A stretch of DNA of 57,748 nt. Source: an uncultured Tissierellia bacterium (GTDB lineage Bacteria; Bacillota; Clostridia; Tissierellales; Tissierellaceae). The notes under the pieces are model-generated. The model was not told where the DNA came from. It was given only the letters and a program-made list of their open reading frames with translations, and did not search any database. Below are positions 33,848 to 44,555 of this stretch, piece by piece. A program made the position numbers and the translations under genes. The DNA is taken from assembly GCA_946402705.1 (NCBI GenBank), contig CAMIXG010000009.1, positions 1 through 57,748 of the forward strand, given 5' to 3'. Position 1 is the stretch's first letter, and the number at the start of each line of letters is the position of its first letter.

Positions 33848-34364
33848 ATTTTGGATATATAATTTTTGCTGGTATGCCTACAGCAGTAGTATTTTCTGGC
33901 ACATCTTTTAAAACTACTGCATTGGCTCCAATTTTTGCATTATCTCCTATATTTATTGGTCCTAAAAGCTTTGCTCCAGTACCAATAGTAACATTATTTC
34001 CAACTGTTGGATGTCTTTTCTTATCTCCATCATGTCCTGTACCTCCCAGAGTTACTCCATGATAGATTAAAACATTATCTCCAATTTCAGCTGTCTCTCC
34101 AATTACAACTCCCATACCATGGTCTATAAATAAATTTTTACCAATTTTAGCTCCTGGATGTATCTCTATGCCTGTTGCCCTTCTCCCAATTTGAGAAACC
34201 CACCTAGCCAAAAAGAATTTTTCCCTCTTATAAAACCATCTTGAAATCCTATAGTAAATAAATGCCCTTACACTTGGATAGAGTAAAACCACTTCCCAAA
34301 ATGATTTTGCTGCTGCATCTTGTTCTAATATAAAATTAGCCTGTGATTTTATCTCTTTTATCAT
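33846..34364 (-). CDS. cysE: Serine O-acetyltransferase
   Basis: A 172-residue serine acetyltransferase of the short Firmicutes type: L-serine + acetyl-CoA to O-acetylserine, the first committed step of cysteine synthesis. Catalytic-core blocks are [41 protein letters not shown] and [14 protein letters not shown] (hexapeptide repeats). ATG at 34364 lies one base after the cysK stop, with GAGG before it; an earlier start would overlap cysK by 17 bp. It is expected to associate with CysK. Confidence 0.93.
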   Translation of the reverse strand: MIKEIKSQANFILEQDAAAKSFWEVVLLYPSVRAFIYYRISRWFYKREKFFLARWVSQIGRRATGIEIHPGAKIGKNLFIDHGMGVVIGETAEIGDNVLIYHGVTLGGTGHDGDKKRHPTVGNNVTIGTGAKLLGPINIGDNAKIGANAVVLKDVPENTTAVGIPAKIIYPK

Positions 34365-34365
34365 T

Positions 34366-35283
34366 CTACTCTTCCTCTGCAAATAATTTTGTTGATAAAT
34401 ATCTTTCTCCAGTATCTGGTAACACAGTAACTACTACATGACCTTCCCCTAGTTCTTTTGCAAGTTTTTTAGCTGCTGCAATATTTGCACCTGCTGATAT
34501 ACCTGCTAATATACCTTCTTTCTCTCCAAGTAGCCTTGAATATTTAAAGGCATCTTCATCTTTTATTGGTATTATTCCATCTAACACATCTCTATCAAGT
34601 ACTTCTGGCACAAAATTAGCACCTATACCTTGAATACCGTGTGGTGCTGGTGAGTCCCCTTTTATTACTTGTGATTTTTCAGGTTCCACTGCATATATTT
34701 TTACACTTTCAATTTCTTCTTTTAATCTTTTACCTATCCCAGAAACTGTACCACCTGTACCAACTCCTGCAACAAAAGCATCTACTTTATTATCAGTAGC
34801 TTCTAGTATCTCAGGGCCTGTTGTTTCATAATGAGCTTTTCTATTTGCCATATTAGCAAATTGATTTGGCATAAAGTATCCATTTTCCTTAGCAAGTTCT
34901 TCAGCTTTTCCAACTGCCCCTGACATACCTTTACTACCTTCAGTTAAGATTATTTCTGCCCCATAGGCTTTCATAAGTTTTCTTCTCTCTATGCTCATAG
35001 TTTCTGGCATAACAATTATAACTCTATAACCTTTTGATGCACCTAGCATAGATAATCCTATACCTGTATTTCCGCTAGTTGGCTCAATGATAGTGCCACC
35101 TGCTTTTAGAAGACCCTTTTCTTCTGCATCTTTTATCATATATAGGGCTGCCCTATCTTTTATACTTCCTGATGGATTCTTGCTCTCTATTTTAACTAAG
35201 ATATCAGCTTCATTTTCTTCCTTTAAATTGCTCAATTTCATCATTGGTGTATTACCAACTAATTCCGACACATTATTATACAT
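34366..35283 (-). CDS. cysK: Cysteine synthase A (O-acetylserine sulfhydrylase)
   Basis: A 305-residue PLP enzyme that makes cysteine from O-acetylserine and sulfide. The PLP lysine is in [18 protein letters not shown] (about 38-55), the phosphate-binding loop in [16 protein letters not shown], and the C-terminal [14 protein letters not shown] is characteristic. Upstream there is no obvious T-box, S-box or CymR site. It precedes cysE by one base in the same operon. Confidence 0.96.
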   Translation of the reverse strand: MYNNVSELVGNTPMMKLSNLKEENEADILVKIESKNPSGSIKDRAALYMIKDAEEKGLLKAGGTIIEPTSGNTGIGLSMLGASKGYRVIIVMPETMSIERRKLMKAYGAEIILTEGSKGMSGAVGKAEELAKENGYFMPNQFANMANRKAHYETTGPEILEATDNKVDAFVAGVGTGGTVSGIGKRLKEEIESVKIYAVEPEKSQVIKGDSPAPHGIQGIGANFVPEVLDRDVLDGIIPIKDEDAFKYSRLLGEKEGILAGISAGANIAAAKKLAKELGEGHVVVTVLPDTGERYLSTKLFAEEE

Positions 35284-35420
35284 TTTACCCCTCCTATAAA
35301 TCTCTACTAATTTACTAGCCTTTATATATATAATATCCTAAAATCCTTAAAAAACAACAAAAATTTTAAAATTTAACTAAATCCAGTAAACATTCCTAAA
35401 TACAGGCATAATTCACATAA

Positions 35421-35448
35421 AAAAAAGAATACTTTTGTATTCTTTTTT
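35421..35448 (-). terminator. Intrinsic terminator of proB
   Basis: AAAAAAGAATAC-AAAA-GTATTCTTTTTT on the minus strand (35448-35421), 5 bases after the proB stop. Confidence 0.9.
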
Positions 35449-35452
35449 AGTC

Positions 35453-36274
35453 TTATATAGTAAATATAGTACCCTTTTCCTTGCCCTCTAAAAAGTTTAC
35501 GATTACATTTTTTTTCTTTCCTTGAGCTACAACTAAATTAGTTCCATATTTTGTAACTTTTTTTGCTGCCAATATTTTTGTGACCATTCCACCCGTTCCA
35601 AAAGATGATTTATTTGTAGTTGATATGCCTTTTTCTGATTCTTCTATGTTTTGTATTATATCTAAAAGTTTTGCATCATCGTTATCCTGTGGGTTTTTAT
35701 CATATACACCATCTACATCAGATAATAAAAACACTAGGTCTGCTGCCCATAAAACTGCTGTATGTGCTGCTAACATATCGTTATCTCCTATTTTTATTTC
35801 TTCATAACATACTGTATCATTTTCATTTATAATTGGTACTACCCCTTCATCTATTAAGGTAAATAAAGTATTTCTTATGTTTAAAGTTCTCTCTTCCTTA
35901 CCAAAATCTTCTTTAGTAAGAAGAATTTGAGCTATGTGAAGATCTCTATCTATAAATATCTTTCTATAGGCATCCATTAATTCTACCTGCCCTATGGCAC
36001 AAAGGGCTTGTTTGTAATGTATATCTTCTTTTCTAGACCATTTCCCTAAAGTTCCAACACCTGCTATTCTCGCCCCTGAAGACACTATTATTACTTTTTT
36101 CCCTAAATCTATTAAAGTTTTTACTTGATCTGCCAAATTAGACATAAACTCCCTATCTACACTTCCATCTTCACTTGTTAGGGTACTACTTCCTATTTTT
36201 ATTATTATTTTATTTGCATCTTTTAATAGTAATTTTTTCTTATCTTCAACACTTAACTCTTTTTCATTTTCCAT
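35453..36274 (-). CDS. proB: Glutamate 5-kinase
   Basis: A 273-residue kinase that phosphorylates glutamate for proline synthesis. The amino-acid-kinase blocks IIIKIGSSTLTSEDGS, VSSGARIAGVGTLG and LLSDVDGVYDKNPQDNDDA are intact, as is the FGTGGMVTKILAAKKVTKYG end. It lacks the C-terminal PUA domain present in many Gram-negative and some Gram-positive forms, a short form common in Firmicutes. It starts 15 bp after proA. Confidence 0.95.
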   Translation of the reverse strand: MENEKELSVEDKKKLLLKDANKIIIKIGSSTLTSEDGSVDREFMSNLADQVKTLIDLGKKVIIVSSGARIAGVGTLGKWSRKEDIHYKQALCAIGQVELMDAYRKIFIDRDLHIAQILLTKEDFGKEERTLNIRNTLFTLIDEGVVPIINENDTVCYEEIKIGDNDMLAAHTAVLWAADLVFLLSDVDGVYDKNPQDNDDAKLLDIIQNIEESEKGISTTNKSSFGTGGMVTKILAAKKVTKYGTNLVVAQGKKKNVIVNFLEGKEKGTIFTI

Positions 36275-36289
36275 TTTAGCTTCCTCTTC

Positions 36290-37531
36290 CTATTTTCTAA
36301 TATGTCCTTCTCCAAGCACTATATATTTATAAGTTACTAGCTGTTCTAAACCTACTGGCCCTCTAGCATGTAACTTTTGAGTACTAATTCCCATTTCTGC
36401 ACCAAATCCAAATTCTGACCCATCTGTAAATCTAGTTGATGCATTTACATAAACAGTTGATGCATCAACTAGTTTAGTAAATTTTTTAATATTACTATAG
36501 TTTTCAGAGATTATTGATTCTGAATGCATAGTTCCATATTTGTTAATATGTTCTATTGCTTCATCTACATTTTTAACTATTTTCATAGCTATCTTGCTAT
36601 CCAAATATTCTGTAGCCCAATCTTCATCTGTAGCTAAGTTTACATCTATTATTTCTCTTACTTCTTCTGAGCCAAATATTTCAACCTTATCTTTTAACTC
36701 TTTATATAATTTAGGTAAAAATTCCCCTGCTATTTTTTCATTTATTAATACTGTTTCACAAGCATTACAAACTCCAGTTCTTTGAGTTTTAGCATTTACA
36801 ACAATCTTAACAGCATCTTCTAAATTTCCTGACTCATCTATATAGATATGGCAATTACCCTCTCCAGTTTGAAGTGTGGGAACTTTAGCTGTTTCTAAAA
36901 CTAAATTTATTAAGCCCTTTCCCCCTCTAGGGATAACCAAATCTACTAATCCCTTTGCTTCTAAAAGCTCACTTACATGTTTTCTATCTGTATCTTCTAT
37001 AAACTGTATAACCTCTTGAGATATATTTGTCTTTCCAAGTCCTTCTTTTATTGCCTTTACTATGGCTATATTTGAATTTATAGCGGATGAACTTCCCCTT
37101 AGTATAATTCCATTTCCACTCTTAAAGGCTAATGAAAAAGCATCTGCTGTAACATTTGGTCTAGATTCATATATTATCCCAATTGTTCCCATAGGAACAC
37201 TAATTTTAGATATTGTAAGTCCATTTTCTAGGGTCCAAGTTTTATCAGATTCCCAGATTGGATCTTGTAATTTTGCAACTTGTCTTATACCAGCTATTAT
37301 ACCATCTAGTCTAGAGTCATCTATCATTAACCTGTCCTTTAAGGCATCTGTCATATGGTTTTTGTCTGCTTGGATTAAATCTTCTTTATTCGCTTCTAAT
37401 ATACTCCCTCTATTTCTATCAAGGCTTAAAGCTACTTGTTCTAAAGCTATATTTTTATCCTCTGCTGAGGCTTTTAAAAGTTCTTGCTCAACATTTTTCA
37501 GTTGTCTAAGTTTATCTATTACATAAGACAT
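36290..37531 (-). CDS. proA: Gamma-glutamyl phosphate reductase
   Basis: A 413-residue NADPH-dependent aldehyde-dehydrogenase-fold enzyme of proline synthesis, acting on the ProB product. Family blocks are VPMGTIGIIYESRPNVTADA, LRGSSSAINSN, and the catalytic cysteine in QRTGVCNACETVLI (about 258-271). A final FGFGAEMGISTQKLHARGP completes it. The start follows GGAGGGATTAAA. It is the first gene of proA-proB, opposite in order to the common proBA. Confidence 0.95.
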   Translation of the reverse strand: MSYVIDKLRQLKNVEQELLKASAEDKNIALEQVALSLDRNRGSILEANKEDLIQADKNHMTDALKDRLMIDDSRLDGIIAGIRQVAKLQDPIWESDKTWTLENGLTISKISVPMGTIGIIYESRPNVTADAFSLAFKSGNGIILRGSSSAINSNIAIVKAIKEGLGKTNISQEVIQFIEDTDRKHVSELLEAKGLVDLVIPRGGKGLINLVLETAKVPTLQTGEGNCHIYIDESGNLEDAVKIVVNAKTQRTGVCNACETVLINEKIAGEFLPKLYKELKDKVEIFGSEEVREIIDVNLATDEDWATEYLDSKIAMKIVKNVDEAIEHINKYGTMHSESIISENYSNIKKFTKLVDASTVYVNASTRFTDGSEFGFGAEMGISTQKLHARGPVGLEQLVTYKYIVLGEGHIRK

Positions 37532-37650
37532 TTTAATCCCTCCAATTGATTTATATTATATATATTTTTTATAATTATCTCTACTATTCTTTTTATGTTA
37601 TTATTATGTATAGGTATTTTCAAGTATTATTTATTACTTTGGAGGTTTTT

Positions 37651-38757
37651 ATGAAAATTTTAGAAAAATATGAATCACAAAACATAAATTTAAAAAATAA
37701 AATAGTTTTTCCTGCTGTTGCTACTAATCTAGCCAGTGATGATAGTTCTTTAAATGAAGATATATTAAATCACTATGAAAGAATAGCCAAAGATGGTGCA
37801 GGACTTATAATAACTGAAATTGCAAAAATAGATAATGATTTTGGTAGAACTGTAAAAAATCAAATCTCAGCTACTTCTTTTGATGATATTGAAAAACTTA
37901 AAGCTTTACCAAGTTTAGTTCATAAATATGATGCCAAAATCTTACTTCAAATACAACATCCTGGAATACAGGCTAATCCAGAATTTGTAAAAACAAAAGT
38001 TCCTCTTGGTCCTTCTAGCATAACCATAAAAGGTGATTTAGTCTCTAAAGAGCTTACTGATAGAGAGATTCAGGTGCTAATAAATAAGTTCTCAATGGCA
38101 GCTAAAATAGCAGAAGATGCTGGATTTGATGGAGTTGAGCTTCATGCTGCTCATGGTTATCTCCTATCTCAATTTTTATCCCCTGATACAAATATGAGAA
38201 CAGATGAGTTTGGTGGTAATTTATTTAATCGTGCATCAATAATTGAAAAAATAGTTGATGGAATTAGACAGTTTTGTAGTCCTGACTTCCTAATCTCCAT
38301 TAGATATAATGGGGATGATTTTCTAGAAGAGGGCTTAAGTCAAAATGATGGAATTATGCTAGCTAGAGTTTTTGAGTCTTATGGAGTTGATTTTTTAAAT
38401 ATCAGCTGTGGAACACCTAGGTCTATGAAATCAGGTTCTACTATTATAGAGTCTAAATCCTATGAAGAAAAATGGAAGGCTTATTTGGGTCAAGAAATAA
38501 AAAAACAGGTTAAAATACCTGTTATAGCTTGTTCTAATATAAAAACACCAGAAGCTGCAAATGATATGTTAACTAGTGAGTCCTGTGATTTAGTAGCTCT
38601 TGGCAGGGCTCAAATAGCTGATTACGATTTTATCAAAAAATGTAGGGACAATGAAACTGAAACTATAAACAAATGTATATCCTGTTTGCAGTGTATAAAA
38701 TCTATTAAAAAGGGTCAACCCATAAATTGCCCTATAAATCCTCATTTAAAAAGATAA
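37651..38757 (+). CDS. Old yellow enzyme-family NADH:flavin oxidoreductase with a Cys cluster
   Basis: A 368-residue FMN enzyme with a TIM barrel. Visible are DGVELHAAHGYLLSQFLSPD (about 163-182) and TDEFGGNLFNRASIIEKI, then VIACSNIKTPEAANDMLTS and LGRAQIADYDFIKK. The end carries C342-x2-C345-x2-C348-x11-C360, which resembles the 4Fe-4S region of 2,4-dienoyl-CoA-reductase-type proteins with one residue less between the second and third Cys. The large C-terminal NAD(P)-binding domain of that group is absent. ATG at 37651 follows GGAGG; the longer in-frame extension is not supported. Confidence 0.85.
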   Translation: MKILEKYESQNINLKNKIVFPAVATNLASDDSSLNEDILNHYERIAKDGAGLIITEIAKIDNDFGRTVKNQISATSFDDIEKLKALPSLVHKYDAKILLQIQHPGIQANPEFVKTKVPLGPSSITIKGDLVSKELTDREIQVLINKFSMAAKIAEDAGFDGVELHAAHGYLLSQFLSPDTNMRTDEFGGNLFNRASIIEKIVDGIRQFCSPDFLISIRYNGDDFLEEGLSQNDGIMLARVFESYGVDFLNISCGTPRSMKSGSTIIESKSYEEKWKAYLGQEIKKQVKIPVIACSNIKTPEAANDMLTSESCDLVALGRAQIADYDFIKKCRDNETETINKCISCLQCIKSIKKGQPINCPINPHLKR

Positions 38758-38786
38758 TAGTAGTTAACTTTCACTATTATGACATA

Positions 38787-38818
38787 AAAAAATGCTATCT
38801 AAAGATAGCATTTTTATT
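38787..38818. terminator. Bidirectional terminator between the OYE gene and ferritin
   Basis: AAAATGCTATC-TAAA-GATAGCATTTT (38789-38814), with A- and T-runs on the two sides. Confidence 0.88.
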
Positions 38819-38820
38819 TT

Positions 38821-39339
38821 TTATTCCGCTGCAAGTTTGGGATTTGTTGGTTCTACTCTAGCTCCAAGTTCTTGATTTAAAAGGTATAGACCTTTTTTGT
38901 CATCTCCATATAGATTATACTTATCAATCAACTCATTTGCATTAGCTTCTTCCTCTGCTTGTTCTTCTATAAACCAATCTAAGAACTGCATACTTCTAAA
39001 ATCTTTTTCCTGCATAGCCACATCATATATATTGTGTATTGATCTTGTTATTAATTGTTCATGTTCTAATACTTCTTCTAATGCTTCCATATGATTTTTA
39101 TAATCTCTTGAAGGATCTTCTATTGCTGATAACTTTATAGAAACATTGTTGTCATGTAAATAATCAATTATAAGTCTTGAATGTATTAGTTCCTCTTTTA
39201 ACTGCATATTAAACCAATGATTAAAACCATCTAAGCCTTCATCCATAAAATAATTAGCTATTTCTAAATATAAATATGAAGAAAATGTTTCTAGATTGAT
39301 TTGTTCATTTAATAATTTAACTACTTTTTCATTTACCAC
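38821..39339 (-). CDS. Ferritin (non-heme)
   Basis: A 172-residue four-helix iron-storage protein. The ferroxidase glutamate region lies in SSYLYLEIANYFMDEGLDG (about 20-38) and LKEELIHSRLIIDYLHD, with a second cluster in DWFIEEQAEEEANANEL. It oxidises and stores iron in the cytoplasm. No Fur-like palindrome is seen at its promoter. The start follows GGAGTGTGGTAATGTGGTAA; the nearest ATG with a ribosome binding site is used. It is read separately from the small gene upstream. Confidence 0.93.
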   Translation of the reverse strand: MVNEKVVKLLNEQINLETFSSYLYLEIANYFMDEGLDGFNHWFNMQLKEELIHSRLIIDYLHDNNVSIKLSAIEDPSRDYKNHMEALEEVLEHEQLITRSIHNIYDVAMQEKDFRSMQFLDWFIEEQAEEEANANELIDKYNLYGDDKKGLYLLNQELGARVEPTNPKLAAE

Positions 39340-39401
39340 ATTACCACACTCCTATTTTCTTTATCCCTAACTATTTACCCCTTAACCAGTAATAGTATCT
39401 C

Positions 39402-39545
39402 CTACTTGCTTTCTTTTTCCAAATAATCCTTAAAAGCTTTTGCAATTACATATACTGGTACCACATATAAGCTTGACTTAACTAAAGACTTAAATACTCC
39501 TTTTTTCTTGTGCTCTTCTGGTTTTCTAACAATTTTCTCTTCCAT
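39402..39545 (-). CDS. 47-residue hypothetical protein
   Basis: A small ORF with a good site (GAGGTG TTATTT then ATG). It encodes 47 residues: a charged start MEEKIVRKPEEHKKKGVF, a central LVKSSLYVVPVYVIAKAF that could be a short membrane-associated helix, and a KDYLEKESK end. It lies between ferritin and uvrA, same direction as both. No family is recognised; coding is supported by the ribosome binding site and codon composition. Confidence 0.5.
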   Translation of the reverse strand: MEEKIVRKPEEHKKKGVFKSLVKSSLYVVPVYVIAKAFKDYLEKESK

Positions 39546-39602
39546 AAATAACACCTCTTTAATTTTACAAGTTATTGTCTATAATAGCTATATACCTAAT
39601 TC

Positions 39603-42437
39603 TTATCTTTCTAAAACATCCTTCAAGAATTTTCCAGTATAAGATGTCTTTACTTTGGCAACTTCTTCTGGGGTTCCCTTTGCTATAATCTTGCCACCCT
39701 TATCTCCACCCTCAGGTCCTAAGTCTAAAATATAATCTGCTGTTTTTATAACGTCTAAATTATGCTCTATGACAATTACTGTATTACCTCCTGCTACTAA
39801 CTCATCTAAAACTTTTATAAGTCTATGGATGTCTGCAGTATGAAGTCCTGTTGTAGGCTCATCTAGTATATATACTGTTTTACCTGTAGATCTTTTAGAT
39901 AATTCTGTAGCAAGTTTTACCCTTTGAGCCTCTCCTCCTGATAATTCTGTTGAAGATTGTCCCAATTTTATATAGCCCAGTCCTACATTATTTAAAGTTT
40001 CAAGCTTTCTTTTTATCTTAGGTATATTTTTGAAGAAATCTACTCCCTCTTCAACTGTCATATCTAAAACTTCTGCTATATTCTTATCCTTATATCTAAC
40101 TTGAAGAGTCTCTCTGTTGTATCTCTTACCTTCACAAACTTCACAAGGTACATAGACATCAGATAAGAAATGCATTTCAACCCTTATTATTCCATCTCCC
40201 TTACAAGCTTCACATCTTCCACCCTTGACATTGAAACTAAATCTACCCTTTTCATAGCCTCTCATCTTGGCTTCATTTGTCATTGCAAATAAGTCTCTTA
40301 TATCATCAAATACACCTGTATAGGTAGCTGGATTACTTCTAGGTGTTCTACCTATTGGTGATTGGTCTATATCAATTACCTTATCAAGATATTCCAAACC
40401 TGTTATTTCTTTATACTCTCCTGGTCTAATCCTAGCTCTATTTAATTTTTGTGCCAATGATTTATACAAGATCTCATTTGTTAGTGATGATTTTCCAGAA
40501 CCTGAAACTCCAGTTATACAAGTAAATAAACCTACTGGTATTTTTGCATTTACATTTTTTAAGTTATTTTCTTTTGCACCCTTTATTTCTATCCATCTAT
40601 CATCTGGTTTTCTTCTATCCTTGGGTACTTCTATTTTTTTCGCACCTGATAGATACTGGCCAGTTATAGATTTTTTGTTTTTCTTAATATCCTCTACACT
40701 ACCCTCTGCTACAACATAACCTCCATGTATCCCTGCACCTGGTCCTATATCCACTATATAGTCTGCTGCATACATTGTATCTTCATCATGTTCTACCACT
40801 ATTAGAGTATTTCCAAGGGCTGTTAAATCTTTTAAAGTTTTAAGTAGCATAGTATTATCTCTTTGATGTAGTCCTATACTTGGCTCATCTAAAACATAAA
40901 TGACACCGACCAAGCTTGATCCTATTTGAGTTGCAAGTCTTATCCTCTGCGCCTCTCCACCTGATAGGGTACCTGCCATTCTGGACAGGGTTAAATAATC
41001 TAAACCTACATTTATTAAAAAGGAAAGTCTTTCTTTTACTTCCTTTAATATTTGCTCTGCTATTATTTCCTCTTTTTCTGTTAGCTTTAAATTACTAAAA
41101 AATTCTAAAGCTTTTGTTATAGACATATCAGTTGTATCTATGATATTTTTATCCTCTATTTTTATAGATAAAACTTCATCTTTAAGCCTTTTTCCCTTAC
41201 ATGAAGGACAGGCATTTTCAATCATATATCCATCTATTTTTTTCTGCATAAAATCTGATGAAGTTGTATTATATCTTCTTGTAAAGTTCTCTATAATTCC
41301 TTCAAAAGTTCCTTCGTATGCCTTTGTACCACCTTTTTCAAACTGTGATAAAAACTCAAACTTTATTTTTCTCTCAGTTCCATATAATAATTCTTCTATC
41401 AACTTATCTGGTGCATTTTTTATAGGCTGATCCATTGAAAAACCATTGTCTTCACACAAGGTTTTAAACACCTGATTATAATAAGTATCCTTTCCTGAAT
41501 TAGCATAAGGGGCAAGGGCACCTTGATTTATACTAAGGTCCTTATTTGGTATTATAAGTTCTGGATCAACTTCCCTATGAAAACCAAGTCCTTCACAAGT
41601 TGGGCACATACCAAAGGGACTGTTAAATGAAAACATCCTAGTTGAAATTTCTTCTATGGCTATATTACAATCTGGACAAGCTAGTTTTTCACTAAAGACA
41701 TCCTTTTTTTTGCTGTCTAAGTATTCTACCTCAACCAAGCCATTTCCCATTTTAAGAGCTGTTTCAAGAGAATCTGAAAGTCTTTCTTCTATTCCCTCTT
41801 TTATTATAAGTCTATCTACAACAACTTCTATGTTATGTTTTTTATTTTTTTTCAAATCTATTTCATCAATAGATATATCCTTCATTTCACCATCTATAAT
41901 AAGTCTAATAAATCCTTGTTTTTTTATTTCTTCTATTAGTTTAGCATGTGTTCCCTTTTGTCCCCTAACAACTGGCGATAATACATGTATCTTTGTCTTA
42001 TCTTCAGCCTCCATTATTTTATCAACCATTTGCTGAACTGTTTGACTTTGTATTTTCTTACCACATTTAGGACAGTATGGAACTCCTATTCTGGCAAATA
42101 AAAGCCTTAAATAATCGTAAACCTCTGTTACAGTTCCAACTGTTGATCTAGGATTTCTAGATGTTGTCTTTTGATCTATTGATATAGAAGGAGACAAACC
42201 TTCTATATATTCTACATTTGGCTTATCCATCTGCCCTAAAAACTGTCTCGCATAACTAGATAAACTCTCTACATATCTTCTTTGTCCTTCTGCATATATA
42301 GTATCAAAGGCCAAGGATGATTTTCCAGACCCTGAAAGACCTGTTATAACCACAAACTCATTTCTTGGAATTTTCAAATCTATATTTTTAAGATTATTTT
42401 CCTTAGCTCCCTTTATAACTATTTGATTTTTAGTCAT
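39603..42437 (-). CDS. uvrA: Excinuclease ABC subunit A
   Basis: A 944-residue UvrA, the damage-sensing dimer of nucleotide-excision repair. Both ATPase halves are present: Walker [10 protein letters not shown] near residue 33 and GVSGSGKSS in the second half, signatures [12 protein letters not shown] and [12 protein letters not shown], and Walker [13 protein letters not shown] and LDEPTTGLH. The zinc-finger CPKCGKK and the second CEACKGDG...CEVCEGK are visible. It follows uvrB by 14 bp, so the operon is uvrB-uvrA. Confidence 0.97.
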   Translation of the reverse strand: MTKNQIVIKGAKENNLKNIDLKIPRNEFVVITGLSGSGKSSLAFDTIYAEGQRRYVESLSSYARQFLGQMDKPNVEYIEGLSPSISIDQKTTSRNPRSTVGTVTEVYDYLRLLFARIGVPYCPKCGKKIQSQTVQQMVDKIMEAEDKTKIHVLSPVVRGQKGTHAKLIEEIKKQGFIRLIIDGEMKDISIDEIDLKKNKKHNIEVVVDRLIIKEGIEERLSDSLETALKMGNGLVEVEYLDSKKKDVFSEKLACPDCNIAIEEISTRMFSFNSPFGMCPTCEGLGFHREVDPELIIPNKDLSINQGALAPYANSGKDTYYNQVFKTLCEDNGFSMDQPIKNAPDKLIEELLYGTERKIKFEFLSQFEKGGTKAYEGTFEGIIENFTRRYNTTSSDFMQKKIDGYMIENACPSCKGKRLKDEVLSIKIEDKNIIDTTDMSITKALEFFSNLKLTEKEEIIAEQILKEVKERLSFLINVGLDYLTLSRMAGTLSGGEAQRIRLATQIGSSLVGVIYVLDEPSIGLHQRDNTMLLKTLKDLTALGNTLIVVEHDEDTMYAADYIVDIGPGAGIHGGYVVAEGSVEDIKKNKKSITGQYLSGAKKIEVPKDRRKPDDRWIEIKGAKENNLKNVNAKIPVGLFTCITGVSGSGKSSLTNEILYKSLAQKLNRARIRPGEYKEITGLEYLDKVIDIDQSPIGRTPRSNPATYTGVFDDIRDLFAMTNEAKMRGYEKGRFSFNVKGGRCEACKGDGIIRVEMHFLSDVYVPCEVCEGKRYNRETLQVRYKDKNIAEVLDMTVEEGVDFFKNIPKIKRKLETLNNVGLGYIKLGQSSTELSGGEAQRVKLATELSKRSTGKTVYILDEPTTGLHTADIHRLIKVLDELVAGGNTVIVIEHNLDVIKTADYILDLGPEGGDKGGKIIAKGTPEEVAKVKTSYTGKFLKDVLER

Positions 42438-42451
42438 ATTTCCAAACTCCT

Positions 42452-44410
42452 CTATAGTTTTTTTCTAAATTCAGCAAGCTTATCTCTATACTCTGCTGCC
42501 TTTTCAAAGTTTAATTGTTCCGCTTCTTCTATCATTAGTCTTTCTAGATTGTCTATCATAGCCTGTAATTCTTCCCTACTGTATTCACTTCCATAATCTG
42601 CTCCATCTTCTGCTACCTTAGTAGCCTCTATTATCTCTCTAACTTCCTTAGTAATAGATTTAGGAGTTATATTATGTTCTTTATTATATTCATCCTGGAT
42701 TATTCTTCTTCGCTCTGTTTCCATTATTGTAAACTTCATGGAATCTGTTATCCTATCCCCATACATTATAACCTTACCTAAAACATTTCTAGCTGCCCTA
42801 CCTGATGTCTGCATAAGGGATGTCTTGGATCTTAAGAAACCTTCCTTGTCTGCATCTAATATGGCTACAAGGGATACTTCTGGTAAATCCAGTCCCTCTC
42901 TAAGCAAGTTTATTCCAACTAGTACATCATACTTGCCCAGCCTTAAGTCTCTTATTATTTCCATTCTCTCTATTGTATCCACATCAGAATGAAGATAAGT
43001 AACTTTTATGCCTATTTCCTTAAAATAATTTGTTAAGTCTTCAGCCATAACCTTGGTTAAAGTTGTAACTAAAACTCTCTCTTTTCTCTCTACTACCTTG
43101 TTTATTTCACTTACTAAGTCATCTATCTGATGTTCTATAGGTCTTACCTCTATTTCTGGATCTAGAAGTCCTGTTGGCCTAATTATTTGTTCAACAGTAT
43201 TTTGACTATGAGTTGTTTCGTACTCTGCTGGTGTTGCAGAGACATATAAAATTTGATTTATCATACCTTCAAATTCTTCAAATTTTAAAGGTCTATTATC
43301 TAGGGCTGATGGCAGTCTAAAACCATAGTCTACCAAGTTTTGTTTTCTCGCCCTATCACCATTATACATGGCCCTTATTTGGGGAATTGTAGCATGGGAT
43401 TCATCTACAAATATTAAGAAGTCATCTGGAAAATAGTCAATTAGGGTAAAAGGTTTTGAACCAGCTTCCCTATCACTTAAATGCCTAGAATAGTTTTCTA
43501 TACCTTGGCAAAATCCCATCTCCTGTAACATCTCTATATCATATCTTGTTCTCTGTTCAAGCCTTTGAGCCTCCAGAAGTTTATCCTGATCCCTAAGCTC
43601 TTTTAGTCTTTCTTCCAGCTCTATCTCTATAGTTCCTATTGCCTTTTGCAGCTTTTCATCCGTCGTTGCAAAATGTGATGCTGGAAATATAGAGATATGA
43701 TTTCTAACCCCTATTATTTCTCCAGTTAAATAGTTGACCTCAACTATCCTATCTATTTCATCTCCAAAAAACTCAACTCTAACAGTACTATCACTAGAGC
43801 CTGCTGGAAATATCTCTAGAATATCTCCCCTCACTCTAAAAGTACCCCTTTCAAAATTAATATCATTTCGCACATACTGGATATCTATTAATTTTTTCAT
43901 AACTTCATTTCTATCCTTCATCATACCTGGCCTTAGAGATACTACTAGATTTTCATAATCTACTGGATCTCCCAGTCCATAGATACAAGATACAGATGCA
44001 ACTATTATTACATCCTTTCTATCAAATAAAGCGGCTGTTGCTGAATGTCGTAACTTATCTATTTCATCATTTATGGCTGAATCTTTTTCTATATAAGTAT
44101 CTGATTGCGGTACATATGCTTCTGGTTGATAGTAGTCATAGTAGCTCACAAAATATTCCACTGAGTTTTCTGGAAAAAACTCCTTAAATTCTGACGCCAA
44201 TTGATAGGCTAGTGTCTTATTATGTGCAATAACTAAAGTAGGTTTTTGAACCTTTTCTATTATATTTGCCATAGTAAAAGTTTTTCCAGAACCTGTTACC
44301 CCTATTAGGGTTTGATGTTTTAAATCTTCTAAAATACCCTTTGATAAACTCTCTATTGCCTGTGGTTGATCCCCCATAGGCTTAAATTTCGACTCTATTT
44401 TAAACTCCAT
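42452..44410 (-). CDS. uvrB: Excinuclease ABC subunit B
   Basis: A 652-residue helicase-like UvrB that verifies damage and loads UvrC. Walker A VTGSGKTF (about 38-45), the beta-hairpin [12 protein letters not shown] (about 91-102), the DESHAT box, and the C-terminal UvrC-binding UVR domain ([20 protein letters not shown]) are all there. A LexA-like box sits at its promoter. It is the first gene of uvrBA. Confidence 0.97.
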   Translation of the reverse strand: MEFKIESKFKPMGDQPQAIESLSKGILEDLKHQTLIGVTGSGKTFTMANIIEKVQKPTLVIAHNKTLAYQLASEFKEFFPENSVEYFVSYYDYYQPEAYVPQSDTYIEKDSAINDEIDKLRHSATAALFDRKDVIIVASVSCIYGLGDPVDYENLVVSLRPGMMKDRNEVMKKLIDIQYVRNDINFERGTFRVRGDILEIFPAGSSDSTVRVEFFGDEIDRIVEVNYLTGEIIGVRNHISIFPASHFATTDEKLQKAIGTIEIELEERLKELRDQDKLLEAQRLEQRTRYDIEMLQEMGFCQGIENYSRHLSDREAGSKPFTLIDYFPDDFLIFVDESHATIPQIRAMYNGDRARKQNLVDYGFRLPSALDNRPLKFEEFEGMINQILYVSATPAEYETTHSQNTVEQIIRPTGLLDPEIEVRPIEHQIDDLVSEINKVVERKERVLVTTLTKVMAEDLTNYFKEIGIKVTYLHSDVDTIERMEIIRDLRLGKYDVLVGINLLREGLDLPEVSLVAILDADKEGFLRSKTSLMQTSGRAARNVLGKVIMYGDRITDSMKFTIMETERRRIIQDEYNKEHNITPKSITKEVREIIEATKVAEDGADYGSEYSREELQAMIDNLERLMIEEAEQLNFEKAAEYRDKLAEFRKKL

Positions 44411-44429
44411 AAATACACCTCTTTTTAAA

Positions 44430-44476
44430 GAACACTTGTTTGTTTTTTTAGTATATCATTTTTTTGATTAAAAGCA
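44430..44476 (-). promoter_or_regulatory. uvrBA promoter with a LexA/DinR-like box
   Basis: On the minus strand TTGCTT (about 44476-44471) and TATACT (44455-44450), about 16 bp apart, form the promoter. At 44430-44441 GAACACTTGTTT (plus strand) fits the core GAAC-N4-GTTY of the Gram-positive SOS box CGAACRNRYGTTYC with one core mismatch. It lies at the predicted transcription start, so LexA would block initiation. Confidence 0.65.
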
Positions 44477-44507
44477 ATATTAAATATGCCATAAGGCACT
44501 CCATTGT

Positions 44508-44535
44508 TTGACTTTACCCAAATATATAGTAAAAT
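44508..44535 (+). promoter_or_regulatory. Promoter of the lipoprotein gene
   Basis: TTGACT (44508-44513), 16 bp, TAAAAT (44530-44535), about 20 bases before the ATG at 44556. Confidence 0.7.
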
Positions 44536-44555
44536 ATAGAAAAAGGAGGAAGAAT

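Noticed and set aside
35284..35420. CymR or S-box control before cysK
   Set aside because: No palindromic CymR-type site or S-box core could be recognised in this AT-rich interval.
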